Of a DNA stretch of 64,000 bases, positions 36,973 through 45,600 are shown in pieces. Position numbers and translations under genes: made by a program. The stretch covers positions 310,001-374,000 of the forward strand of contig NZ_JAQYUS010000002.1 in the NCBI RefSeq assembly GCF_030686865.1, read 5' to 3'. The stretch is from Kaistella sp. SH40-3 (GTDB taxonomy: Bacteria > Bacteroidota > Bacteroidia > Flavobacteriales > Weeksellaceae). The notes below the pieces were generated by a model. The model saw only the letters and a list, made by a program, of their open reading frames with translations, searched no databases and had not been told where the DNA came from. Within the stretch, counting starts at the first letter, position 1, and each line of letters starts with the position of its first letter.

Positions 36973-37932
36973 CTAGTAGGTCTGTAAAATACTGCAGATT
37001 TGCTCTGCTAACGAAAGTCCGATTCGGTCTTGCGCTTCCACTGTACTTGCACCCGTGTGCGGAGTTAGTGAAATCTTGGGATGGTTCAGTATTTCTTTCG
37101 AAGGTGTTGGTTCATTGGTAAAAACATCTAAACCTGCAAACGCAATCTTGCCACAGTCAAGCGCATCAATCAAGGCTTGTTCATCGATAACACCACCTCG
37201 GCTGCAATTTACAATCACTGCCCCATTTTTCATTTTTATAAATTCTGCCGCACCAATCATGCAACCATCTTTTTGCGCCGGAACGTGAAGGGTAATAAAG
37301 TCTGCATGTTTCAAAACATCTCCCAAAGGTTCTGTTTCGATATCAACGTTGATAAATTGGTTGTTATAAAACTTCACTTTTATACTGGCTCTCCCGATAT
37401 TATTATCTGCGGCAATAACACGCATTCCTAAACCTAAAGCAATTCTGGCAACTTCCTGGCCGATTCTTCCCATACCGACAATACCGATGGTTTTGCCACG
37501 AAGTTCCATTCCTTTTTCGTAGGATTTTTTAAGTTTGTTAAATTGGGTATCGCCAACCAAAGGCATTTTGCGATTCGAATCCTGCAAAAATCTTGCGCCA
37601 CTAAACAAATGCGCAAAAACCAGTTCTGCTACAGAAGCCGAAGAAGCCGCCGGTGTATTGATGACATGAATATTTTTCGAACGGGCGTAATCCACATCGA
37701 TATTATCCATTCCTACTCCACCACGTCCGATGATATCCAAACTCTGGCAAGCATCAATCAAATCTTTTCTAACCTCCGTTGCGCTCCTTACCAATAGTGT
37801 CCTTATCTGATGACCATTGATAAAATCCGCTAAAAACTCCTGTGGAACTTTAGTTGTAATTACTTCGAAACCTTTTTCTGTCAAAGCATCAATACCTGAT
37901 TGATCTAAACCGTCATTTGCTAATATCTTCAT
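36973..37932 (-). CDS. serA: D-3-phosphoglycerate dehydrogenase (D-isomer 2-hydroxyacid dehydrogenase)
   Basis: 319 residues, the short form without an ACT domain. The Rossmann motif is GIVGMGRIGQEVARIALGLG (here about 150-169). The substrate loop RGGVGMDNIDVDYARSKNI, the catalytic Arg in NCSRGGVIDE and the His in SLTPHTGASTVEAQ (about 290-303) follow. It would oxidise 3-phosphoglycerate in serine synthesis. Related 2-hydroxyacid dehydrogenases share these motifs, so the substrate is likely but not certain. serC is not adjacent. The HAD gene lies 8 bases upstream and should be co-transcribed. Confidence 0.87.
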   Translation of the reverse strand: MKILANDGLDQSGIDALTEKGFEVITTKVPQEFLADFINGHQIRTLLVRSATEVRKDLIDACQSLDIIGRGGVGMDNIDVDYARSKNIHVINTPAASSASVAELVFAHLFSGARFLQDSNRKMPLVGDTQFNKLKKSYEKGMELRGKTIGIVGMGRIGQEVARIALGLGMRVIAADNNIGRASIKVKFYNNQFINVDIETEPLGDVLKHADFITLHVPAQKDGCMIGAAEFIKMKNGAVIVNCSRGGVIDEQALIDALDCGKIAFAGLDVFTNEPTPSKEILNHPKISLTPHTGASTVEAQDRIGLSLAEQICSILQTY

Positions 37933-37940
37933 CCTATATT

Positions 37941-38348
37941 TTAATCGTTAAAAACCTCAATCGTTTCTGTTTTCTCTACTAAATCTGTAAATTTACCTTT
38001 GTACCTTGTCGCCTTAACAATATGATTATCAATCCAATGATAATTTCCACCGCGTGGTTTCCCACACAAAACGCTGTGGTACTTGAAACCATGTTTATCG
38101 AGCCAGTCGATAGTAATCTGTTTTAAATTTTCGGTTCTGGAGGTGAAGAAACAAATGATATGACCTTGATCGTACCAGCGGTTGATTGTTTCTAAGGCAT
38201 CTAAATACGGCACACAATCCACCATTCTTTCCGGTTCCTCGTTGGGAACATCATCGGTAATTGTACCATCGATATCGATTAGGTAATTCTTAACATCGCC
38301 TTTCAGCATTGGGCTCACATGATCTTTATATTCTAATTCCATCATCAA
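37941..38348 (-). CDS. HAD-superfamily phosphatase-like protein
   Basis: 135 residues. The HAD nucleophile motif is YLIDIDGTITDD (about 22-33, Asp25 and Asp27). Motif II is ICFFTSRTE (about 64-72). In relatives from this phylum the name phosphoheptose isomerase is sometimes attached, but no SIS isomerase domain is visible, so that name should not be used. The likely role is a small phosphatase; the substrate is unknown. It lies 8 bases upstream of serA on the same strand. It could be tempting to call it phosphoserine phosphatase, but the SerB motifs are absent. Confidence 0.82.
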   Translation of the reverse strand: MMMELEYKDHVSPMLKGDVKNYLIDIDGTITDDVPNEEPERMVDCVPYLDALETINRWYDQGHIICFFTSRTENLKQITIDWLDKHGFKYHSVLCGKPRGGNYHWIDNHIVKATRYKGKFTDLVEKTETIEVFND

Positions 38349-38573
38349 AATTTAAGATGCAAAATTACAAAATTTCATTGATTTTCAGACTATTAAATCA
38401 TCTCAATCATTATGCATTGAGGCTTTTTCTTTTGTTTACTGTCATTTCCTGTAGCTAAAATCAGTTTTAAAGAATCTCTAATTCAGTCTATTCTGGAAAA
38501 ATTGAGTCCTGATTTTTCCTTTTTTTGAAGGTTAAATTGGAGTTAAATATTTCCCCAATAGATTTATTAATCT

Positions 38574-38581
38574 TAATTTTG
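38574..38581 (+). promoter_or_regulatory. -7 box (TAATTTTG) of idi, 5 bases before the ATG
   Basis: A perfect TAnnTTTG match that overlaps an in-frame GTG at 38581. It argues for the ATG at 38587 and a leader of about 0-3 bases. Confidence 0.55.
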
Positions 38582-38586
38582 TGAGG

Positions 38587-39099
38587 ATGGAAGAACAAGT
38601 AGTTTTAATCTCGGAAAAAGATGAGGTTTTGGGTTTAATGGATAAAATGCAGGCGCACGAAAACGGTCTTTTGCATCGTGCTTTTTCTGTTTTTTTGTTT
38701 AATGAAAAAGGAGAAGTGCTCTTACAAAAAAGAGCCGCCGAAAAATACCATTCCCCCAATCAGTGGACGAATGCAGTTTGTTCTCACCCAAGAGATGGTG
38801 AAACTTATCTTGAAGCCGCTCAACGCAGATTAAAAGAAGAGTTGGGAATTGAAGGAATGGAACTCACTCCAAAATTTCACTTCATTTATAAAGCAGATGT
38901 TGGCGGAAATCTTTGGGAACATGAACTCGACCACGTTTTTACGGGAAATTATGACGGAGAATTTTCTTTGAATGAAGAAGAAGTTTCGGAAATCAGATAT
39001 ATTACCATGGAAGCGCTGGATGCAGAAATGGAATCGAATCCGGAAAACTTTACAGAATGGTTTAAGATTATTCTGGGGGAATATAAGGACAGGTTGTAG
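38587..39099 (+). CDS. idi: Isopentenyl-diphosphate delta-isomerase (type I, Nudix)
   Basis: 170 residues. The Nudix fold of type I IDI is clear: ENGLLHRAFSVFLFNEKGEVLLQKRA (here about 26-51), the catalytic Cys in NAVCSHPRDGE, and the RRLKEELGI Nudix helix. The C-terminal acidic region (DHVFTGNYDGEF, EEVSEIRYI) carries the further Glu ligands. It interconverts IPP and DMAPP for isoprenoid and menaquinone synthesis. An in-frame GTG two codons earlier lies inside the -7 box and is rejected. The mRNA looks leaderless, as for pheA. Confidence 0.94.
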   Translation: MEEQVVLISEKDEVLGLMDKMQAHENGLLHRAFSVFLFNEKGEVLLQKRAAEKYHSPNQWTNAVCSHPRDGETYLEAAQRRLKEELGIEGMELTPKFHFIYKADVGGNLWEHELDHVFTGNYDGEFSLNEEEVSEIRYITMEALDAEMESNPENFTEWFKIILGEYKDRL

Positions 39100-39192
39100 T
39101 TGATAGTTGAAGGTAATTTGTTGAACTCAATTACACAAGAACTCAATAAATCTTCTACAAAAATCCTTCGAAAGAGAAACGAAAAATTATTA

Positions 39193-39266
39193 TAGCCCCG
39201 ATGGAAGTGGCATCCCACGAATCCGCGACAGCGGTGAGTGGATATAACGGACAGCGGGATGGGTTT
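39193..39266. repeat. Flavobacterial dispersed intergenic repeat, copy 2
   Basis: GC-rich block in the idi-gcvT spacer. It opens TAGCCCCGATGGAAGTGGCA and ends ATAACGGACAGCGGGATGGG. It matches the order of the copy at 8245-8333, though the central part differs and is shorter. Confidence 0.7.
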
Positions 39267-39321
39267 TGAAAAAAGCGAAAATTGGGTTGCTCCTAAAAAA
39301 ATAAATTAATAAAAAGAAAAT

Positions 39322-40401
39322 ATGAAAAGAACTTCTTTATTTGACAAACATGTGTCGCTTGGTGCGAAAATGGTGCCTTTTGCAGGTTTTGAAATGCCCG
39401 TGCAATATGCTGGCGTAACGCAGGAACATTTTGCGGTTCGTGAGAAAGTGGGCGTTTTTGATGTTTCACACATGGGTCAGTTTTTCGTAGAAGGTCCTGC
39501 TGCAAAAGATTTGCTGCAGTATGTTGGGACAAATAATGTAAATACACTCGAAGATGGAAAGGCGCAGTATACGTGTTTACCGAACGGAAATGGTGGAATT
39601 GTTGATGATTTAATCGTTTACAAAATGTCTGATGAAAAATATTTTGTGGTGGTAAATGCTTCGAATATTGAAAAAGACTGGGCGCACATTTCGAAACATA
39701 ATGAAAAATTTGGAGCGAAATTAACCAATGCATCAGATGAAATGTCTTTGCTGGCAATTCAAGGTCCGAAAGCGACGGAAACTTTGCAAAAAATAACGGA
39801 CGTGAATCTTTCTGATATGCCGTATTACCACTTTTCAGTGGGAACGGTTGCGGGAGTTTCTGACGTTATTATTTCGAATACAGGTTATACCGGAAGTGGC
39901 GGTTTTGAAATTTATTTTAAGAATGAAGATGCTCTACAACTTTGGGACGCTATTATTGAAGCAGGTGAAGAATTTGGAATCGAACCGTGTGGATTGGCTT
40001 CCAGAGATACTTTGCGTTTGGAAAAAGGGTTCTGTTTGTACGGAAATGATATCGATGATACGACATCTCCGCTTGAAGCAGGATTAGGTTGGATCACGAA
40101 ATTCGATAAAGATTTTGTAGACAAAGAGCGTTTTGCAAAACAAAAAGAAGAAGGTATTACGAAGAAATTAGTCGGTTTTGAAATGCAGGAAAGAGCGATT
40201 CCAAGACATGATTATTTGGTGGTTGATGCTGAAGGAAATGAAATCGGAAAAGTGACTTCGGGAACGATGAGTCCGATGAAAGGAATTGGAATTGGGTTGG
40301 CTTATGTGGCGACTGATCACAACAAAGTCGGTTCTGATATTTTTATCCAGATTAGAAATAAAAATGTTCCAGCGAAAGTGGTGAAGACTCCTTTTGTATA
40401 G
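39322..40401 (+). CDS. gcvT: Aminomethyltransferase (glycine cleavage system T protein)
   Basis: 359 residues, the normal length. It begins KRTSLFDKHVSLGAKMVPFAGFEMPVQY (here about 2-29) and has FDVSHMGQF (about 50-58), the LLAIQGPKA strand, GYTGSGGFEIYF and ASRDTLRLEKGFCLYGNDID (about 227-246), all typical of GcvT. It releases ammonia and passes the methylene group to tetrahydrofolate. gcvH and gcvP are not nearby. No glycine riboswitch is visible upstream; the spacer holds the dispersed repeat instead. Confidence 0.97.
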   Translation: MKRTSLFDKHVSLGAKMVPFAGFEMPVQYAGVTQEHFAVREKVGVFDVSHMGQFFVEGPAAKDLLQYVGTNNVNTLEDGKAQYTCLPNGNGGIVDDLIVYKMSDEKYFVVVNASNIEKDWAHISKHNEKFGAKLTNASDEMSLLAIQGPKATETLQKITDVNLSDMPYYHFSVGTVAGVSDVIISNTGYTGSGGFEIYFKNEDALQLWDAIIEAGEEFGIEPCGLASRDTLRLEKGFCLYGNDIDDTTSPLEAGLGWITKFDKDFVDKERFAKQKEEGITKKLVGFEMQERAIPRHDYLVVDAEGNEIGKVTSGTMSPMKGIGIGLAYVATDHNKVGSDIFIQIRNKNVPAKVVKTPFV

Positions 40402-40425
40402 TCCATTTTGAAATATAGGAAACAG

Positions 40426-40457
40426 AAAAGCGACTGAAAAATCAGTCGCTTTTTTTG
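40426..40457. terminator. Bidirectional terminator between gcvT and Hsp20
   Basis: GCGACTGA (40430-40437) pairs with TCAGTCGC (40442-40449) around AAAA, with flanking A and T runs. Confidence 0.9.
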
Positions 40458-40472
40458 TGAGTTACTGTAATA

Positions 40473-40901
40473 TTATTTAATCTCAATTGTTTTCAATATT
40501 GGAGATTGAATTTCTTTTTTCGGTACTGAAACTTTTAGGATTCCATCTTCGTAAGTTGCCTCAATTTTGTCTGTTTCAACCATTTCTGGCAAGGTGAAAG
40601 AACGGCTGAAGGAACTGTAATTAAATTCTCTTCTGGTGAATTTTCCGTCCTTGTCTACTTCTTCATTTTCCGATTTATTTTCACTTGAAATACTCAATAC
40701 ATTTCGATCCAGGTTAATTTTAAAATCTTGTTTTTTGATTCCCGGTGCGGCGACCTGAATTTCAAATCCATTTTCCTCTTCTTTTACGTTGACAGATGGA
40801 ATGGTTAAAGAATCTTCCGCAAATGGTCTTCTATTAAAATCCATTAAATCTTTGGTGAAAAAGTCGTCAAAAAAACTGTTTCTTCTGCTTAAATTATTCA
40901 T
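40473..40901 (-). CDS. Small heat-shock protein, Hsp20/alpha-crystallin family
   Basis: 142 residues. The alpha-crystallin domain runs from about 35 to 130, with PSVNVKEEENGFEIQVAAPGIKKQDF at its start and the A-x-x-x-n-G-V/I-L signature as ATYEDGILKVSVPK (about 118-131). The C-terminal I-x-I/L motif appears as SPILKTIEIK. It is an ATP-independent holdase that keeps unfolded proteins soluble. It is a single gene, convergent with gcvT; no CIRCE-type inverted repeat is visible in its 160-base upstream spacer. Confidence 0.94.
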   Translation of the reverse strand: MNNLSRRNSFFDDFFTKDLMDFNRRPFAEDSLTIPSVNVKEEENGFEIQVAAPGIKKQDFKINLDRNVLSISSENKSENEEVDKDGKFTRREFNYSSFSRSFTLPEMVETDKIEATYEDGILKVSVPKKEIQSPILKTIEIK

Positions 40902-41063
40902 TGTATTTAATTTTTGGGGTTAAACATTTATGATTAATCTATCTAGAAGTTCACAAATAAAATGCCGTTTGAATTTAAGAGACAACATTTCATAACTTGT
41001 TGATTTAAATGACATTAAGTCATAAAATTAACATTCATTCCTTTGTAAAAATGAAATATTGAC

Positions 41064-41402
41064 TTAGTTAGGTAGATGTTGGAAACAGAAATTATTTCCA
41101 ATACGGGTATTTCTTTTACAGCGCGAACCTGATTTCGTGGTTGCATAACATCTGTTATAGGAATTGACTCCCGCAGTTTTTTTAGGTTTTGAAACTATTC
41201 CTAAAGTTTGCCTAAAAGATGGTTTACAAATATTACAGGAACTAAGTCCTAATCGTAACGCTTGATTTAAAGTAATAGAAGACGAAACATTTTTCACCAT
41301 TCTGCAACTCGACAAATGATATTTAGAACCGGACGGCGTTTTATAAACCGTTTGCGCTGAAAGATTTACAGAGAAAAATAATATAAATAATAATCTTATC
41401 AT
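41064..41402 (-). CDS. Small secreted protein with two Cys/His zinc-knuckle-like motifs
   Basis: 112 residues with a signal peptide (about 1-16, ending LSAQ). Part one (about 27-60) has YHLSSCRMVK...SSCNICKP, the pattern of the Ada-like zinc module fused to many secreted nucleases. Part two (about 82-110) has RCYATTKSGSRCKRNTRIG...FCFQHLP, the C-x-x-x-T-x-x-G-x-x-C...C-x-x-H pattern (DUF5763-like). No catalytic nuclease domain is present between them. It may bind nucleic acid or metal outside the cytoplasm. Its start overlaps the upstream ArsC-like stop by 4 bases, so the two are translationally coupled. Confidence 0.78.
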   Translation of the reverse strand: MIRLLFILFFSVNLSAQTVYKTPSGSKYHLSSCRMVKNVSSSITLNQALRLGLSSCNICKPSFRQTLGIVSKPKKTAGVNSYNRCYATTKSGSRCKRNTRIGNNFCFQHLPN

Positions 41403-41752
41403 TTTCCGCTAAAAAACTGTTCTAAATTTTCGATATTTTTTTTATCATTCCCAATAAAAATTTCTTTATCTGTAAGGAAAACCGGACGTTTCAGAAACGA
41501 ATAATGATCTAATATTAATTCTTTAAAATCTTTTTCTTCTAATGATTTAACATCAATGTTTCTGACTTTTATTTGAGTTGATCTTCTGCTGAAAAGTGCC
41601 TCGTACGATTTTGAGTGTTCATACATTTGGGTCAGTTCTTCTTCAGTGATTGGTGAACTTTTCAATTCACGTAATTCCCAGTCAGAAAGATCGAACATCT
41701 TTAAAATCTTGGTGCACGTTCCGCAGGTTTTAAGGTAAAATACTTTTTGCAT
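41399..41752 (-). CDS. ArsC/Spx family thioredoxin-fold protein
   Basis: 117 residues, normal length. It begins MQKVFYLKTCGTCTKILKM with a CGTC pair (Cys10, Cys13), as in ArsC/Spx proteins, followed by the ELKSSPITEEEL segment and the conserved KRPVFLTDKEIFIG element (about 88-101, with Arg-Pro). It may be an arsenate-reductase-like oxidoreductase or an Spx-like regulator; no ars genes are nearby, so arsenate detoxification is not supported. It is coupled to the following zinc-knuckle gene by a 4-base overlap. Confidence 0.85.
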   Translation of the reverse strand: MQKVFYLKTCGTCTKILKMFDLSDWELRELKSSPITEEELTQMYEHSKSYEALFSRRSTQIKVRNIDVKSLEEKDFKELILDHYSFLKRPVFLTDKEIFIGNDKKNIENLEQFFSGK

Positions 41753-41822
41753 ATTTCAAATTTAGGGATAAATTCAAGATTTTAAAAATTAAATGAATAT
41801 CTTTAAGTTTTAATAAAGATTT

Positions 41823-42287
41823 ATGCAAAATAAAACAGTTTTTCAGTTTATATCGGAGCCGAGCGATGTAAATTATGGTGGTAATGTTCACGGTGGAAGT
41901 GTAATGAAATGGATTGACCAAGCCGGTTATGCCTGTGCGAGTTCCTGGGCTTCCAGTTATTGCGTTACCGTTTATGTTGGTGGGATTAGGTTTTATTCGC
42001 CCATTAAAATTGGACATATTGTAAAAGTGGAAGCCGAAGTTATTTACACCGGAAAAACGAGTATGCATATTGCCATCAATGTTTTTTCACGCAATATCAA
42101 AAGGAAAGCTTTCGAAAAGAAAACACACTGTATCATTGTTTTTGTAGCGGTTGATGATGAAGGAAATTCTGTTGAAGTTCCGAAGTTTGTACCGAAAACC
42201 GCGCAAGATATGCAGATGGAAAAATATGCGATTAAACTGATGGATTTAAGAAAGAAAATTGAGGATGAGATGAAGCCTTTTATGTAA
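41823..42287 (+). CDS. Acyl-CoA thioesterase, hotdog family (YciA/BACH-like)
   Basis: 154 residues. The hotdog signature is SDVNYGGNVHGGSVMKWIDQAGYACAS (here about 14-40), with the active-site Asp of YciA-type acyl-CoA thioesterases, then VGGIRFYSPIKIGHIVKVEAEV and a K-T-S-M strand. It should hydrolyse medium to long acyl-CoA. It is not closely related to the thioesterase at 25553. A near -7 box (TATCTTTA) lies about 25 bases upstream. It is divergent from the ArsC-like gene. Confidence 0.92.
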   Translation: MQNKTVFQFISEPSDVNYGGNVHGGSVMKWIDQAGYACASSWASSYCVTVYVGGIRFYSPIKIGHIVKVEAEVIYTGKTSMHIAINVFSRNIKRKAFEKKTHCIIVFVAVDDEGNSVEVPKFVPKTAQDMQMEKYAIKLMDLRKKIEDEMKPFM

Positions 42288-42607
42288 AATTTAAGCAACT
42301 TTAAAAATATCATCTACTCATTTAACAGGATTTTCAAACCAATTGTTTTGTTTAAAAACATTACTTAATCCAACTGCCTTATATTCAAATTTCTAAATCC
42401 TTGAAAACAATTATCATTATAAATGCGATAGGGATTTAACGTTATTTCATACCTCATTGAAGTTTTTTCAAAAATATCAAACAATTATTTAATTTCTTTT
42501 AATCAAATTAAAATATAAAGGTTTTTTAAATTATATTTGTTAAGTTTCTTTTAAGAATCATTTAAGATTTTTTTAAGAAATTTTTTTTTGAATATAATAT
42601 CTACTGA
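42288..42607. other. 320-base spacer before the giant T9SS protein gene
   Basis: Very AT-rich, with no gene, RNA or repeat that I recognise. It has several runs of T and a direct TTTAAG-rich stretch near 42540-42590. It presumably carries the promoter of the 2402-residue protein gene, but no full TAnnTTTG box is near its start. Confidence 0.5.
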
Positions 42608-45600
42608 ATGAAGAAATTCTACCTGTTCTTTTTACTTTTCACCTACCAATTCATTTATTCTCAAATCAAAAACTCCGATTCCGAAAACTACCTGCGGAAT
42701 GGAATGTTCGAAAATAAATCCGGAAAAATAATCACCGATAATGCGGAGAAAATTAAATTTCTGGAAACAAGAAATCAGAAAATTCAGTTAGAAAATAAAA
42801 ACCAGTTAAAAGCGACACAACCCGCCGTGGAAATGTGCACCAATGGTGGTTTTGAGCAAGTGGAGAACATCGGCGGAAGTAATTTCATTAAAAATTTTCT
42901 TTATAACATTGGCGATCCACCAGGACCCACACAATGTAAATCTATTTCAAACTGGGGCGACACGGCTATTCCGCAATATAATCCGACGAATAATTTTGTA
43001 ATGGCAACCTCGGTTCCGGCAAATCTTATCGATGGTTACATGGGTGACATTAAAGCATTTGATCAATATGCCCTAAAATTAAATTATGAAAACTCCGGAA
43101 CATACGGTGCAATTGCTCAGGGAAGGAGATTCAAAACTAATAATGAAAATTTCTTAAAATTCAATTACAAAGCCGTCTTACAGTCGGTTTATGATACCAG
43201 CCACACGGATAATCAGGCCTTCTTTAAGGCTCGAATCCTAGATAAAAACAAAGTAGTTGTCAGCGAATTTTGCTTGGTTGGAGATGAGAAAAACTGTATT
43301 TTCACCAAAGTTCCAGAAGGTGGATATGGCTATGTAACATTGTATACTGCGAACTGGCAATCAGGGATTTTAGATATTTCTTCGATCCCGAATAATGAAG
43401 AGTTTACCGTAGAATTCATGGCATCCCGTTGCGGACTGGGCGGACATTTCGGGTACGCTTATGTAGATGATATCTGTTTGCTGCAATCCAATGAAAATTT
43501 CGTAGGATCGGTTACCCTGGATCCTTTATATGCAGTTTGTCCCACTCTTCCTATCAGTGTTTGCGGAAATTATACTTTGCCAAATTCAGGAGGGATTAGT
43601 GCAACGTTAAAAAAATTAACGTTAAAAGTATATAATGCTGCTGAAGCGGTGGTTTATACAACGACGGCGACTTCCTCTTTGGATACGGCGAATAAGAAAT
43701 TCTGTTTTTCACTGTTAGCACAGAACTTTCCAGATATTTCGAGCGGCAATTATAATGTGGGTGTTACGGCAGATTTTGATGTGGCAGGTTCTGCGGGAGG
43801 TTGCGGCAGTAGTGGCAATACGCAAATCTTCGCTTCTGCAAATGACCCTGATGCAAATGACGGCTGGGATATCAGTTTTTTAAATTGCTCCTCTAACTGT
43901 AATTTAAATGTGAACACCGCAAAAATATCAAAATGCGATACTAACCACGATGGTTTCGAAGATTTTAACTTAACCTCTTTTGATTCACAAGTCGTCAATT
44001 CCACGGCGGGTCTTACGTTTACGTACTTTAAAAATTTCGATAATGCCTTTAACAACACGAACTCGATCGCAAATTTTACAACTTACAATTCACCTTCGGC
44101 AGTTATTTATATAAGAGTATCGAGAGATGCAGGTTGTTATAAAATTATTCCTGTTAATCTTGAAGTTAAAAATCCCACTGCCACCATTTCAGGAATTCTG
44201 AATGTGTGTTCGGGAAGTACGGTACTAAAAGCATCTTCGGGAGCCACTTATTTGTGGAGTACGGGAGAAACCAGTCAAAATATTACGGTAACAAATATTG
44301 GGATCTATTCAGTAACCGTGACTGATAGTTTTGGGTGTTCGAATACTGCAACCGTATCGATAGAACCTAGTCAGACTGCGGTAACACCAACTCTGGAAAT
44401 TACACAGCCCTCTTGTTTTGTTTCTACAGGAACCATTAAAGTAACTTCGGCTGCTTCAGAATATAGTTTCGATAATGGAGTAACCTGGGTAACCAACTCC
44501 ACAAAGACAGGATTGTATCCCGGAACTTATCAGGTATTGATTAAGACAGTGAAAGGCTGTACTTCTTATGCGCAGTCGGCTACCATTGTACCATCGCTAA
44601 CCCCGTATCCTAACGTTAACTCTGAACAACCAAGATTTTGTGGAGATACCGGGAAAATTACCGTTACCAGTAATGCCGCTTATTATAGTTTTGACAATGG
44701 TTCAACTTGGGTCACAGATGCTGTGGCAGGCGGATTACAACCGGGAACGTACACCATTAGAACCAAAGATATTGCAGGATGTATATCAAATCCAGCCGTT
44801 ATTTTAATATCGAGTAATACTTTAGGAAATCCCGATTATACCGTAGTGAGTCCGGCGTGTTCTGTCCCTGGAAGTATCACTATTAATACTGCCGCGGATT
44901 TTTATACTTTCGATGGTGGACAAACTTGGGTTACAACAAATGTTCTGTCCAATATCCTGTCTGGAAATTTTTCTGTGGGTATTAAAAATAATTTAGGTTG
45001 TACTTCCTATTTTCAAAGTATTTATCTGCAGACCTTTCAGAATACCTATCCAGAGTATGAATCGATACAGCCAACCTGTGGAGAAAACGGAACAGTTTAC
45101 ATTAAAACAGAAGCAGATTTCTATAGTTTCGACAATGGAGTGACATGGGGAACCAGCAATATGAAAGATCTACCTGCAGGAAATTACAACATAAAATTAA
45201 AGAATGCAGCAGGATGCCAATCAGTGTCCAGATTGGTTTATTTATATCCACCGACACTGCCATTGCCTTTTATAACTACAGTACAACCAACCTGTGGAAG
45301 TAATGGAAACATAATCATCAACAGTGTTTCAGATTTTTACTCTTTTGATAATGGGGTTACGTGGGTTACAACGAACACCAAAAGTTTGCCGGCCGGAACT
45401 TATCAAATCATGACTAAAAACAGTTTAGGATGCACCTCGAACCCACAAAGCGTCTCCTTATCTGAAGTAAAATTACCGATGCCTTCAACAACGGTAATTC
45501 AGCCAACCTGTACCACCAAAGGAAGCATTACCATCAATACCTCTGCGAGTTTTTACAGTATTAATGGAGGAACGAACTGGGTAACAACGAATGTTTTCAA

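Noticed and set aside
38402..38435. Hairpin CTCAAT/ATTGAG followed by T-rich sequence
   Set aside because: It looks like a weak plus-strand terminator, but no plus-strand transcript ends there; probably chance.
39293..39757. 154-residue minus-strand ORF
   Set aside because: It lies wholly antisense within gcvT and its translation is His/Gln/Leu-rich without domain.
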